Shown: piece by piece, positions 1 to 7,905 of the stretch | Numbering within the stretch: position 1 is the stretch's first letter | How the letters are laid out: every line of letters starts with the position of its first letter | Source: Intrasporangium_A sp051961875 | Lineage (GTDB): Bacteria > Actinomycetota > Actinomycetes > Actinomycetales > Dermatophilaceae | Reading direction: 5' to 3' | Assembly (NCBI RefSeq): GCF_051961875.1 | Contig: NZ_JBQCCV010000070.1 | Span: 1 to 11,531, forward strand | Length of the DNA: 11,531 bases | Made by a program: the position numbers and the translations under genes | The notes under the pieces: model-generated | Told to the model about the DNA's origin: nothing | Seen by the model: only the letters and a program-made list of their open reading frames with translations | The model's database searches: none

Positions 1-816
1 CTCCTCGATCTCGGGCACCTCACCGGCCGCGAGCCGCTTGGCCGCGTCCTCGTGCAGCGAGCTCTTGTACGTCGCCCGGGCGTTCGCGTCGCTCTCGGAC
101 ACCGCGTCGTAGCACTCGGCGAGGTCGGGCACGAGGTCGCGCAGCAGCCGCAGCCGCGCGTAGAGCAGCTGTGCGCCGACGTTCGCGAGGTGGGTGTTCC
201 ACACGTCGAGGGTGTGGAGCGCTGCCTCGCGGGCTTCCGCCGTGCTCGGCTCGCCCGCCCGAGGGGTATGCCGCCCGGCCCCCTTCCCCGTGCGGGTGCG
301 GAAGAGCGGGGCGGCCTGCTTGAGCAGCGCCCCGCGCTGCTTGACGATCTTGTCGTAGTCGGAGCGGACGCCGGACCAGCGGGGCTGGCGCTGGACGAGC
401 AGCTCGTCGAGGAAGCGGCGCCGCTCGGACGGGTCGCCCTTGACGAGGGCGAGGTCCTCGGGGGCGAAGAGCACGGTGCGGACCGTGCCGAGGACATCCC
501 GCGGACGTGCCACCGGGGACTTGCCGAGCCGGGCCCGGTTCGCGCGGCCCGGGGTGATCTCGAGCTCAACCATCGTCTCGCGGGCATCCCGGACGACGGC
601 GCCGCGAACGATCGCCTGGGTCGCCCCGAACCGGACGAGCGGCTGGTCGGTCGCGACCCGGTGCGAGCCGAGTGTCGCGAGGTAACCGATCGCCTCGACG
701 AGGTTGGTCTTGCCCTGGCCGTTGCGCCCGACGAGCGTCGTCACCCCGGGCGTGAGGGCGAGCTCGGCGCTGGGGTAGCTGCGGAAGTCCTTGAGGGTCA
801 GATGACGGACGTGCAC
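1..816 (-). CDS. recF: RecF, DNA replication/repair ATPase (partial, C-terminus outside window)
   Basis: RecF is an SMC-like ABC ATPase that binds gapped DNA and helps RecO and RecR load RecA at stalled forks. Reading leftwards from a GTG at 816, the protein opens MHVRHLTLKDFRSY, the usual RecF N-terminus, with a Walker A motif GRNGQGKT at residues 30-37. A later stretch, VLFAPEDLALVKGDPSERRR, is also typical of the family. Exactly 272 codons lie in the window and the frame is still open at base 1. Family members are usually about 360-400 residues, so roughly the last quarter, with the ABC signature and Walker B, is missing here. The GTG is the only sensible start: no ATG or GTG follows for many codons. 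It lies 10 nt after the gnd stop, with an AGAAGGA 14 nt upstream and GAGGG very close, so coupling to gnd translation is likely. Confidence 0.96.
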   Translation of the reverse strand, partial: MHVRHLTLKDFRSYPSAELALTPGVTTLVGRNGQGKTNLVEAIGYLATLGSHRVATDQPLVRFGATQAIVRGAVVRDARETMVELEITPGRANRARLGKSPVARPRDVLGTVRTVLFAPEDLALVKGDPSERRRFLDELLVQRQPRWSGVRSDYDKIVKQRGALLKQAAPLFRTRTGKGAGRHTPRAGEPSTAEAREAALHTLDVWNTHLANVGAQLLYARLRLLRDLVPDLAECYDAVSESDANARATYKSSLHEDAAKRLAAGEVPEIEE

Positions 817-826
817 GACCCTCTTG

Positions 827-1870
<1,044 letters not shown>

Positions 1871-1978
1871 TCGCCTGCCTTCCTACTGGTCCTGCTGAGA
1901 TGGGCCCGGGGTGCCGCAGGGCAACCCGGCCGGGCTGGGAGGGTGCCTTCGAGGCTACGCCAGGTGAGCGGCATACGC

Positions 1979-1999
1979 CCCGGGCCGGCGGAGCCCGGG
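1979..1999 (-). terminator. GC-rich stem-loop just after dnaN (possible terminator)
   Basis: CCCGGGC (1979-1985) and GCCCGGG (1993-1999) form a 7-bp perfect stem with a 7-nt loop, starting 8 bp beyond the dnaN stop. No T-run follows in the direction of dnaN transcription. It could attenuate read-through from dnaN into gnd or simply be GC-rich structure. The rest of the 136-bp dnaN-gnd gap shows only the gnd ribosome binding site. Confidence 0.3.
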
Positions 2000-2006
2000 C
2001 TGGGAC

Positions 2007-3134
2007 TCAGCTGGCGAAGCGGACCGGCATGAGCACGTAGCGGTAGCTCTGGTCGGACTCGCCGTCGGCCTCGGGCTGGCCGGTGAGGACTGCGGGACGG
2101 CTCGGCTGGGTGAAGGCGAGGCGGCTGAACGGGGTGCCGACCGCGTGGAGCCCGTCGAGCAGGAACTGCGGGTTGAAGGCGATCTGGATCTCGGGCCCGG
2201 TCAGCGTCGCCTCGACGGCCTCGGCGGCCTGGGCGTCGTCGCCGGTGCCCGCCTCGATGGCGACCTGGCCGTCGGTGAACCGCAGCAGGACCGGGGTGTT
2301 GCGCTCGGCGACGAGGGCGACCCGCTTGACGGCCTCCTCGAGGGCGGCCGTGTCGATGACCGCCTCGGTCTCGACGCTGGTCGGGAAGATCGAGGTGACC
2401 TTCGGGTACTCGCCGTCGAGCAGGCGGGTCGTCGTGCGGCGCTGGCCGGCCTCGAAGCCGATGAGGCCGTCACCGCCGGCGCCGAGCTCGAGCTCGATCG
2501 AGCCGGAGGCGCCGAGCGCCTTGGCCGTGTCGGAGAGCTGGCGGGCCGGGATCAGCGCGACGTGGTTGGCGTCGGAGGTGCCCGGGCTCCAGGTCAGCTC
2601 GCGCATCGCGAGCCGGTAGCGGTCGGTGGCGAGGAGTGTCATCTTGTCGCCGTCGATCTCCATCCGGACGCCGGTGAGGATCGGCAGGGTGTCGCCGCGG
2701 TCGGCCGCGATGGAGACCTGGGCCACGGCCTGGGTGAAGACGTCGCCGGCGATGGTGCCGCTCGCCTCAGGCGCGGACGGGAGGGTCGGGTAGTCCGACA
2801 CGGGCATCTCGCGCAGGCTGAACCGCGAGGAACCACACACGACGTTGACCTTGCTGCCGTCGGTCGAGACGTCGATCGGCTTCCCCGGCAGGTTGCGGGA
2901 GATGTCGGCGAGGAGCCGGCCGAGGACCAGGACCTCACCGGACTCGGACACGTCGGCGGGGACGGTCACCTTGGCGGAGACCTCGTAGTCGAACGCCGAG
3001 AGGGTCAGGGTGCCCTCTTCGTCCGCCACGATGAGGACACCTGCGAGCACGGGCACGGGCGGGCGTGCCGGCAGACCTCGCGCCACCCACGTGACGGCGT
3101 CAGCCAGGACATCACGGTCTACCCGAAACTTCAC
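2007..3134 (-). CDS. dnaN: DNA polymerase III beta subunit (sliding clamp)
   Basis: DnaN is the ring-shaped clamp that holds DNA polymerase III and many repair factors on DNA. The 375-residue product has the normal length for three repeated clamp domains (about 1-120, 128-250 and 253-375). Recognisable pieces are PVPVLAGVLI near residue 30, AFDYE at 47-51, LPILTGV at 150-156, the conserved ATDRYRLA at 169-176, and the C-terminal YVLMPVR at 366-372, which lines the hydrophobic pocket that binds clamp-binding peptides. The start is GTG at 3134, fixed by the MKFRV opening. Upstream GGAG and GAGAG stretches are only moderate ribosome binding sites. The gene reads away from the origin, 828 bp from the dnaA stop, so it needs its own promoter in the origin interval or read-through. 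I see no convincing sigma-70-type promoter in 3135-3300. Confidence 0.98.
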   Translation of the reverse strand: MKFRVDRDVLADAVTWVARGLPARPPVPVLAGVLIVADEEGTLTLSAFDYEVSAKVTVPADVSESGEVLVLGRLLADISRNLPGKPIDVSTDGSKVNVVCGSSRFSLREMPVSDYPTLPSAPEASGTIAGDVFTQAVAQVSIAADRGDTLPILTGVRMEIDGDKMTLLATDRYRLAMRELTWSPGTSDANHVALIPARQLSDTAKALGASGSIELELGAGGDGLIGFEAGQRRTTTRLLDGEYPKVTSIFPTSVETEAVIDTAALEEAVKRVALVAERNTPVLLRFTDGQVAIEAGTGDDAQAAEAVEATLTGPEIQIAFNPQFLLDGLHAVGTPFSRLAFTQPSRPAVLTGQPEADGESDQSYRYVLMPVRFAS

Positions 3135-3305
3135 GTCGCTCTCACTTCTCCACGAAGGACCATTGGGGCTCAGACACTAGTCGCCCACAAGCCCCTAGCA
3201 CCACCGGATCGGGAGAGCGAGGACAAACCGGTCGTGTCGGGCGCTTTCCACCCTCGTTGTCGGGGCTCGCCCCTTGTTCTGGGGTCTCGTCATCGTCATC
3301 GGTGC

Positions 3306-3672
3306 TGTGGAAGATGTGGACGAGAAGCGCCGCTGCACGTCGCGGTGCGTGTCGCCGTGTGGACGAACCTGTGGATGGTCGAGCCCGTTCGACGAGAGGC
3401 TGTGGACAACCGTCGTTCATCCACAGGCGGGTGGCGCTTTCCGGTGGGGTTTTCACCACGTTCGGGCCGTTCTTCCACAGTTGTCCACAGGGCTTGTGGA
3501 AGAACAGGCTCGGCAGGCGTCTCGAGCCGCCGTCGCCGATGCCTCGCGGCTGGGGACGACATCTCCACAGAGTTTTCCACAGGCTGTGGAGGAATCCGTG
3601 GGGCACGTGCTCGATGCGTCGCCGGCCGTGCTCAGGGCCTCGAGCGCCGCGCTGTGGACAGTGTGTGGAGTC
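3306..3672. other. oriC: Chromosomal replication origin oriC (DnaA-box array)
   Basis: This gene-free stretch between dnaN and dnaA is packed with 9-mers matching the actinobacterial DnaA box TTGTCCACA. Exact copies are at 3401-3409 (minus) and 3481-3489 (plus). Close variants on the minus strand are at 3306-3314, 3315-3323, 3358-3366, 3370-3378, 3495-3503, 3585-3593, 3653-3661 and 3664-3672. Close variants on the plus strand are at 3417-3425, 3471-3479, 3561-3569 and 3573-3581. DnaA assembles on such arrays and opens the duplex to load the replicative helicase. Location between dnaN and dnaA and box density make the call firm. The exact unwinding element is not obvious; the least GC-rich patches are around 3435-3460 and 3571-3581. 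The interval 3135-3305, next to dnaN, has no gene and no box. Confidence 0.93.
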
Positions 3673-3867
3673 GGTGCGGCCGGCCTGTGCAGAGGTGTGC
3701 ACAGGCATGAACGCCGGCGACGGGCACGACCCGGTGCGGCGGACCTGTGCACGACCGGCGACGAGGAGACGGAGGAGGTGTCGGACGAAGTGACGGACGA
3801 GGGCGACGAGGTGCGCGATGGGGTTGCACGGCGCGCCTCTGCGTTCCGCCAACAGGCCGAGAAGCAG
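3673..3867. other. Right flank of oriC: TGTGCA motifs and a GAC/GAG-rich run, no gene
   Basis: No gene is supported here. Three near-box motifs with C instead of G at the fifth position occur at 3686-3694, 3696-3704 and 3746-3754 (TGTGCAGAG, TGTGCACAG, TGTGCACGA). From about 3760 to 3815 the plus strand becomes a purine-rich run of GAC, GAG and GAA trinucleotides. The open frames crossing it have no ribosome binding site and no recognisable protein. Confidence 0.5.
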
Positions 3868-3899
3868 CAGGGTCCGACGGTTGCAACCGTCGGACCCTG
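3868..3899 (-). terminator. Perfect 32-bp palindrome, probable dnaA terminator
   Basis: The left half CAGGGTCCGACGGTTG (3868-3883) is exactly the reverse complement of 3884-3899, with no interruption. As RNA it would form a stem of about 13-14 bp closed by a small loop around TTGCAA. It lies 63 bp beyond the dnaA stop, where a terminator is expected. No clean U-tract follows on the minus strand (CTGCTTCTC), which is common for actinobacterial terminators. Being symmetric it could act in both directions or bind a dimeric protein. Confidence 0.7.
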
Positions 3900-3962
3900 T
3901 GAGTGGTCGGTGTGTTGTGGGCGGCCCCGTCGGCCCCGGCGGCCTAGGGCCCCGTGTGGCCG

Positions 3963-5501
3963 TCAGTGGGACTGCTGGCGGATCCGGTTCGTCAGCTCGG
4001 TGACCTGGTTGTAGATGGCGCGCCGCTCACCCATCAGCTCGCGGATCTTGCGGTCGGCGTGCATGACCGTCGTGTGGTCTCGGCCGCCGAAGTGCTGGCC
4101 GATCTTGGGCAGCGACAGATCGGTCATCTCGCGGCACAGGTACATGGCGATCTGTCGGGCCGTCACGAGCTGCCGCGAGCGGGACGAGCCGCAGAGGTCG
4201 TCCAGGGTCACCGCGTAGTACTGCGCGGTGACCGCCATGATCGTCGCCGCGGTGACCTGGTTCGGGGTCTCGTTCGGCAGCACGTCCTTGAGGACGATCT
4301 CGGCCATGGCCCGGTCGATGGGCTGGCGGTTGAGGTTGCCGAAGGCGGTGACGCGGATGAGCGCGCCCTCGAGCTCGCGGATGTTCGTCGAGAAGTTGCT
4401 CGCGATGTACTCGAGCACCTCGTCGGGCACCGACATCCGCTCCTGGATCGCCTTCTTGCGAAGGATCGCGATCCGGGTCTCGAGGTCGGGGGGCTGGACG
4501 TCGGTCAGCAGCCCAGACTCGAACCGCGTGCGCATCCGATCCTCGAAGCCCGACAGCTCCTTGGGCGGCAGGTCACTGGTGATGACGATCTGCTTGTTCG
4601 CGTTGTGGAGCGTGTTGAACGTGTGGAAGAACTCCTCCTGGGTCTGGAGCTTGCCCTGGAGGAACTGGATGTCGTCGATGAGCAGGACGTCGACGCTGCG
4701 GTGCCGGGCCTGGAAGGCGCTGGCCTTGTCGTCGCGGATGCTGTTGATGAAGTCGTTGGTGAACTCTTCGGAGTTGACGTAGCGCACCTTGACGTTCGGG
4801 TACATCGTGCGGGCGTAGTGCCCGATCGCGTGAAGCAGGTGGGTCTTGCCCAGCCCGGACTCCCCGTAGATGAAGAGTGGGTTGTACGCCTTGGCCGGGG
4901 CCTCGGCGACCGCGACCGCCGCGGCGTGCGCGAAGCGGTTGCTCGCACCGATGACGAACGTGTCGAAGGTGTACTTGGGGTTGAGCCGGGTGTCGCTCGG
5001 TGTGGCCGGGTCGGGCCGGAGCCGCAGTGGCCCGCTCTCGCCGACCGAGGCCGGCTCGTCGAGGTCCGCGCCGTTGAGGTCCGGCGCGCTCGCGTCCAGG
5101 TCACGCAGCCGGTCGCCGCCGTTCTCGACGAGATGCAGGTGCGATCCGTCGCGCCGGCCGAACGTGTCGGTCGTGGTGTCCGGGCCGGGCGCCGGCTCGT
5201 CGACCAGCAGGCCGAGGTCCTGCTCGAGGGTCTCGTCGACGGAGACGGCGAGCTGGACGGGGTGCTCGAGATGGAGCGCGAGGGCGTTGGTGACGTGCTC
5301 GCGGACCCGGTTCTCGAGGAACTCCTTGGTGTAGGTGTTGGGGGCCCGGACCAGGGCCGTCTGGTCCAGCACACCGACGAGCTTGCACAGCCGGACGAAG
5401 GCGCGCTCTTGGTTCGGCAGCCCGACGCCGTCGAGCGTCGTCAACGTGAGCTGCCAGACCCGTCCATAATCAACGTCCTCGGCTGCCACCGTCACTGTCA
5501 C
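3963..5501 (-). CDS. dnaA: Chromosomal replication initiator DnaA
   Basis: DnaA is the AAA+ initiator that binds oriC boxes, melts the origin and loads DnaB. Domain I covers about residues 1-90. An acidic, low-complexity domain II linker spans about 91-175. Domain III follows with Walker A GESGLGKT (213-220), Walker B LLIDDIQF (273-280), sensor I ITSD (307-310), a candidate arginine finger R326, and sensor II R375 in NIRELEGAL. Domain IV ends with the DNA-binding signature from I467 to I486, including RDHTT (474-478). The length, 512 residues, is normal for the phylum. The start is ambiguous: AGGG (5505-5508) is only 3 nt from the GTG at 5501 but 9 nt from the in-frame GTG at 5495, giving 510 residues. 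DnaA boxes in its leader suggest autoregulation. Confidence 0.98.
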   Translation of the reverse strand: MTVTVAAEDVDYGRVWQLTLTTLDGVGLPNQERAFVRLCKLVGVLDQTALVRAPNTYTKEFLENRVREHVTNALALHLEHPVQLAVSVDETLEQDLGLLVDEPAPGPDTTTDTFGRRDGSHLHLVENGGDRLRDLDASAPDLNGADLDEPASVGESGPLRLRPDPATPSDTRLNPKYTFDTFVIGASNRFAHAAAVAVAEAPAKAYNPLFIYGESGLGKTHLLHAIGHYARTMYPNVKVRYVNSEEFTNDFINSIRDDKASAFQARHRSVDVLLIDDIQFLQGKLQTQEEFFHTFNTLHNANKQIVITSDLPPKELSGFEDRMRTRFESGLLTDVQPPDLETRIAILRKKAIQERMSVPDEVLEYIASNFSTNIRELEGALIRVTAFGNLNRQPIDRAMAEIVLKDVLPNETPNQVTAATIMAVTAQYYAVTLDDLCGSSRSRQLVTARQIAMYLCREMTDLSLPKIGQHFGGRDHTTVMHADRKIRELMGERRAIYNQVTELTNRIRQQSH

Positions 5502-5567
5502 CGTCCCTGACTAGCTGTTCCCCTGTCAGCGGGGCTGCACTGATGCATCGTGCCGCACCGCTCCCCG

Positions 5568-5588
5568 TTGTCCACACGGTTGTCCACA
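5568..5588 (+). promoter_or_regulatory. Two tandem perfect DnaA boxes in the dnaA leader
   Basis: TTGTCCACA occurs at 5568-5576 and again at 5580-5588, in the same orientation with a 3-bp CGG gap. They lie 67-87 bp upstream of the dnaA start. They fall between that start and the best promoter candidate, so bound DnaA could block its own transcription. DnaA autoregulation is established in several bacteria; applying it here is inference from position. A near-box TGTGCATAG follows at 5591-5599. Confidence 0.85.
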
Positions 5589-5626
5589 ACTGTGCATAGC
5601 GAGTGCAGGGACCGTGAGAGTCGAAA

Positions 5627-5655
5627 ACTTAACGTCTCCTGTAAGCCCCTGACAA
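5627..5655 (-). promoter_or_regulatory. Candidate dnaA promoter
   Basis: On the minus strand TTGTCA (-35, 5650-5655) and TTAAGT (-10, 5627-5632) are separated by 17 bp. Transcription would start near 5620, giving a leader of about 120 nt that contains both perfect DnaA boxes. The -10 matches the consensus only partly, and no experimental start is available. Confidence 0.45.
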
Positions 5656-5763
5656 CTGCACCGAGCGAAAGATCAGCCGACCTCGGCGTGTCGCCTTGCG
5701 CTACACGCCGCTCTCCGGATGATAGAGCGTTTGATCTTCCAGGCAAGGACCGGCCGCGCTGGT

Positions 5764-5793
5764 TTGACCCTGCTTCTCCGGCTCCCGTATCGT
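5764..5793 (+). promoter_or_regulatory. Candidate rpmH operon promoter
   Basis: TTGACC (-35, 5764-5769) and TATCGT (-10, 5788-5793) are separated by 18 bp, a good housekeeping-sigma promoter for a high-GC actinobacterium. It points towards rpmH and would give a leader of about 165 nt. No gene is seen in 5794-5965. Confidence 0.55.
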
Positions 5794-5932
5794 GGAGCCA
5801 GCCTGTCGGCGACCTCTTTCGCATGCCCGTGGCCGGGATCCCCCCTCGGGGGCCTCGCCTCCATGGGCTTGCCGATTGGGGTCGCCGACCGCCCAACAGC
5901 CCTGTCCAACGGGTGGCCGCCGCATCATGCAC

Positions 5933-5947
5933 CGCGGTTCGCCCGCG
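5933..5947 (+). other. Small hairpin in the rpmH leader next to its ribosome binding site
   Basis: CGCGG (5933-5937) and CCGCG (5943-5947) pair around a 5-nt TTCGC loop, 8 nt before the GGAG ribosome binding site of rpmH (5956-5959). It could influence access to the start, but the stem is short and such pairs arise by chance in DNA this GC-rich. Confidence 0.3.
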
Positions 5948-5965
5948 ACCCACACGGAGTACCTC

Positions 5966-6103
5966 GTGAGCAAGCGCACGTTCCAGCCGAACAACCGTCG
6001 CCGGGCCAAGACGCACGGCTTCCGCCTGCGGATGCGCACCCGCGCCGGCCGCGCCATCCTCGCCGCCCGTCGCCGCAAGGGTCGCACCGAGCTGTCGGCC
6101 TGA
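5966..6103 (+). CDS. rpmH: 50S ribosomal protein L34
   Basis: L34 is a small, very basic protein of the large ribosomal subunit that binds 23S rRNA. The 45-residue product opens MSKRTFQPNNRRRAKTHGF and continues with RMRTRAGRAILAARRRKGR, matching L34 almost throughout. The start is GTG at 5966, with GGAG at 5956-5959 placed 6 nt upstream. An in-frame ATG further upstream would add an unrelated N-terminus and is rejected. The gene opens the rightward run and is followed after 9 bp by rnpA. The pairing of rpmH with rnpA, divergent from dnaA, is one of the most conserved arrangements around bacterial origins. Confidence 0.98.
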   Translation: MSKRTFQPNNRRRAKTHGFRLRMRTRAGRAILAARRRKGRTELSA

Positions 6104-6112
6104 GGTCGCGAC

Positions 6113-6475
6113 GTGCTGCCGGCGCGTCACCGGCTCCGAGAGAGCGGGGAGTTCACGGCGGCAGTGCGTGGCCCTGGTGCCAGCAGAGCGGGCGGACGAC
6201 TCCTCGTCGTGCATGCCAACCAGACCGATGCGCGTGCGGGCCTACCGCCGCGTGTCGGTTTTGTTGTGTCCAAGGCTGTCGGCAACGCCGTCGTCCGCAA
6301 CCGGACCAAGCGCCGCCTGCGCGCCAGCGTCGCGACGCGGCTGAGCGGCATACCTGCCGGTCTGGACGTGGTCGTGCGCGCCAACCCATCCGCGGCGCAG
6401 GCGACGTACGTCGAGCTCGACTCTGCTCTTGAGCGACAGCTGGGCCGAGTGTGCGAGCAGGTGAGCACACGATGA
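6113..6475 (+). CDS. rnpA: Ribonuclease P protein component
   Basis: RnpA is the protein cofactor of RNase P; it helps the catalytic RNA bind precursor tRNA and remove the 5' leader. The 120-residue product has the family length. It opens MLPARHRLRESGEF and carries the conserved basic block VGNAVVRNRTKRRLR, with RNRTKRRLR at residues 62-70 and the preceding GFVVSKAVGNAV at 49-60. The GTG start at 6113 is preceded by GAGGT at 6102-6106, overlapping the end of rpmH, so translation is probably coupled to rpmH. Its stop overlaps the yidD start by 4 bp (ATGA). The identification is firm although the family is weakly conserved outside the RNR motif. Confidence 0.96.
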   Translation: MLPARHRLRESGEFTAAVRGPGASRAGGRLLVVHANQTDARAGLPPRVGFVVSKAVGNAVVRNRTKRRLRASVATRLSGIPAGLDVVVRANPSAAQATYVELDSALERQLGRVCEQVSTR

Positions 6476-6747
6476 ACCGCATCCTGTCGGCCCCGCTCGT
6501 CCTGCTCGTCCGGCTCTACCAGCAGTTCATCTCGCCGCTCCGGCCCGCGACCTGCCGCTTCTACCCGAGCTGTTCCGCGTATGCGGTCACCGCCCTCACG
6601 CGGTTCGGCCCCCTCCGGGGTGGCTGGCTCGCGGCGCGGCGGCTCGGCCGGTGCAACCCGTGGAACCCGGGAGGCATCGACCACGTTCCGCGGACGTGGG
6701 AGGAACGCCACTCCGAGGAGCTGCATCAGGTCCGCACGACAGCCTGA
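6472..6747 (+). CDS. yidD: Membrane protein insertion efficiency factor YidD
   Basis: YidD is a small membrane-associated protein that assists insertion of membrane proteins, probably with YidC. The 91-residue product has a hydrophobic/amphipathic N-terminus (ILSAPLVLLVRLYQQFISPL) followed by the family hallmark CRFYPSCSAYA, with C28 and C34. The second hallmark, GRCNPWNPGG, has C61. The ATG at 6472 overlaps the rnpA stop, with AGGTGAG at 6459-6465 placed 6 nt upstream. An in-frame GTG at 6451 would add seven residues but lacks a comparable ribosome binding site. The 93-bp gap to yidC holds a possible GACCGCC/GGCGGTC stem (6746-6784) and the hairpin listed at 6800. Confidence 0.95.
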   Translation: MNRILSAPLVLLVRLYQQFISPLRPATCRFYPSCSAYAVTALTRFGPLRGGWLAARRLGRCNPWNPGGIDHVPRTWEERHSEELHQVRTTA

Positions 6748-6799
6748 CCGCCCCGGCCGCCGTACGACATACTCAGCGGCGGTCCGATTGAACAAACCC

Positions 6800-6815
6800 G
6801 GTGAGGCCTCTCACC
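6800..6815 (+). other. Hairpin in the yidC leader
   Basis: GGTGAG (6800-6805) and CTCACC (6810-6815) pair perfectly around the 4-nt loop GCCT. The hairpin ends 8 nt before the GAGGA ribosome binding site of yidC. It may be a processing or translation-control element, or chance structure. Confidence 0.3.
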
Positions 6816-6840
6816 AGCTACCCGAGGACACACCCCCTTG

Positions 6841-7815
6841 ATGGACTTCTTCCAGACCCTGCTCTACCCGATCAAGCTCGGTGAAGCATGGGTCATGTAC
6901 GCCTGGCACTGGCTCTTCGACCTGATCGGCCTGCCGACCGGCTGGGCTTGGGCGATGTCCATCGTCGGCCTCACGGTCATCGTCCGGGTCCTGCTCATCC
7001 CGCTCTTCGTCAAGCAGATCCACTCCTCCCGGCGGATGCAGCTCATCCAGCCGGAGATGCAGAAGATCCAGAAGAAGTACAAGGGCAAGCGGGATCCGGA
7101 GTCCCAGCGTGCTCAGCAGCAGGAGATCATGGATCTCTACAAGCGGACCGGGACGAACCCGTTCGCGAGCTGTCTGCCGATCCTGATCCAGAGCCCGTTC
7201 TTCTTCGCGCTGTTCCAGCTGCTCAACAACCTCAAGGCGCAGTCCGAGGGGAGGATGGGCGCGATCGGGCCGATCACGCAGCAGATCGCGCACCAGATCG
7301 AGACGTCGCGCATCTTCGGCGCAAGCCTGTCGGACCACTTCCTCGGCTCGACGGTCACGAACACCAAGATCCTCACGGCCGTGCTCATCGTGCTCATGTC
7401 GGCGACGACGTTCACGACGCAGCACCAGCTGATGCGCAAGAACATGCCGGCGGCCGCGCTCGACAACCCGTTCGCGAAGCAGCAGAAGGTGCTCCTCTAC
7501 CTCATGCCGCTCTTCTTCGCGATCTCCGGTGTGAACTTCCCGATCGGTGTCCTCCTGTACTGGCTGACCACGAACCTCTGGTCGATGGGGCAGCAGTTCT
7601 ACGTCATCCGCAACATGCCGGCTCCCGGGTCCGCCGCCTACAAGGCCATGGAGGAGCGCAACAAGCGCAAGGGACGTGCCACGAAGCACGTCACCGTCCC
7701 GGGTCTGGAGGGCAATGGTGGCGGGGCCGAGGCTGTCGAGGTCGAAGAGGCCAAGCCGCGCCAGCGCCAGCAACCCGTGAGCAAGAAGCGCAACAAGAAG
7801 AAGGGCCGCTCCTAG
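6841..7815 (+). CDS. yidC: Membrane protein insertase YidC/Oxa1 family
   Basis: YidC inserts and folds proteins in the cytoplasmic membrane, alone or with SecYEG. The 324-residue product is the short Gram-positive type without the large periplasmic domain. Hydrophobic segments lie near residues 15-31, 35-57, 106-128, 176-194 and 219-247. The conserved groove arginine is R49 in GLTVIVRVLLIPLF, followed by the basic cytoplasmic hairpin with QPEMQKIQKKYKGKR. Family motifs TNPFASCLPILIQSPFFFAL and FPIGVLLYWLTTNLW are present. The tail from about 273 is rich in Lys and Arg, consistent with ribosome contact. An in-frame TTG at 6838 precedes the ATG. GAGGA (6824-6828) is 9 nt from the TTG and 12 nt from the ATG, so the true start may be one codon earlier. 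yidD and jag neighbours are typical. Confidence 0.97.
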   Translation: MDFFQTLLYPIKLGEAWVMYAWHWLFDLIGLPTGWAWAMSIVGLTVIVRVLLIPLFVKQIHSSRRMQLIQPEMQKIQKKYKGKRDPESQRAQQQEIMDLYKRTGTNPFASCLPILIQSPFFFALFQLLNNLKAQSEGRMGAIGPITQQIAHQIETSRIFGASLSDHFLGSTVTNTKILTAVLIVLMSATTFTTQHQLMRKNMPAAALDNPFAKQQKVLLYLMPLFFAISGVNFPIGVLLYWLTTNLWSMGQQFYVIRNMPAPGSAAYKAMEERNKRKGRATKHVTVPGLEGNGGGAEAVEVEEAKPRQRQQPVSKKRNKKKGRS

Positions 7816-7905
7816 CGGTTGCCCCCGATCCATCTCAGGGCTGCGTCCGTGGCCAGACACCACCATGGTGCCCAGGCGGTCACCGCAGCGGAACAAGGAG
7901 TACCA

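Noticed and set aside
2145..3710. Long plus-strand open frame spanning dnaN and oriC
   Set aside because: It crosses the DnaA-box array and lies opposite dnaN; nothing recognisable is encoded.
3954..5510. Long open frame on the plus strand opposite dnaA
   Set aside because: It mirrors dnaA codon structure in GC-rich DNA; it has no family motif and no ribosome binding site, while dnaA on the other strand is certain.
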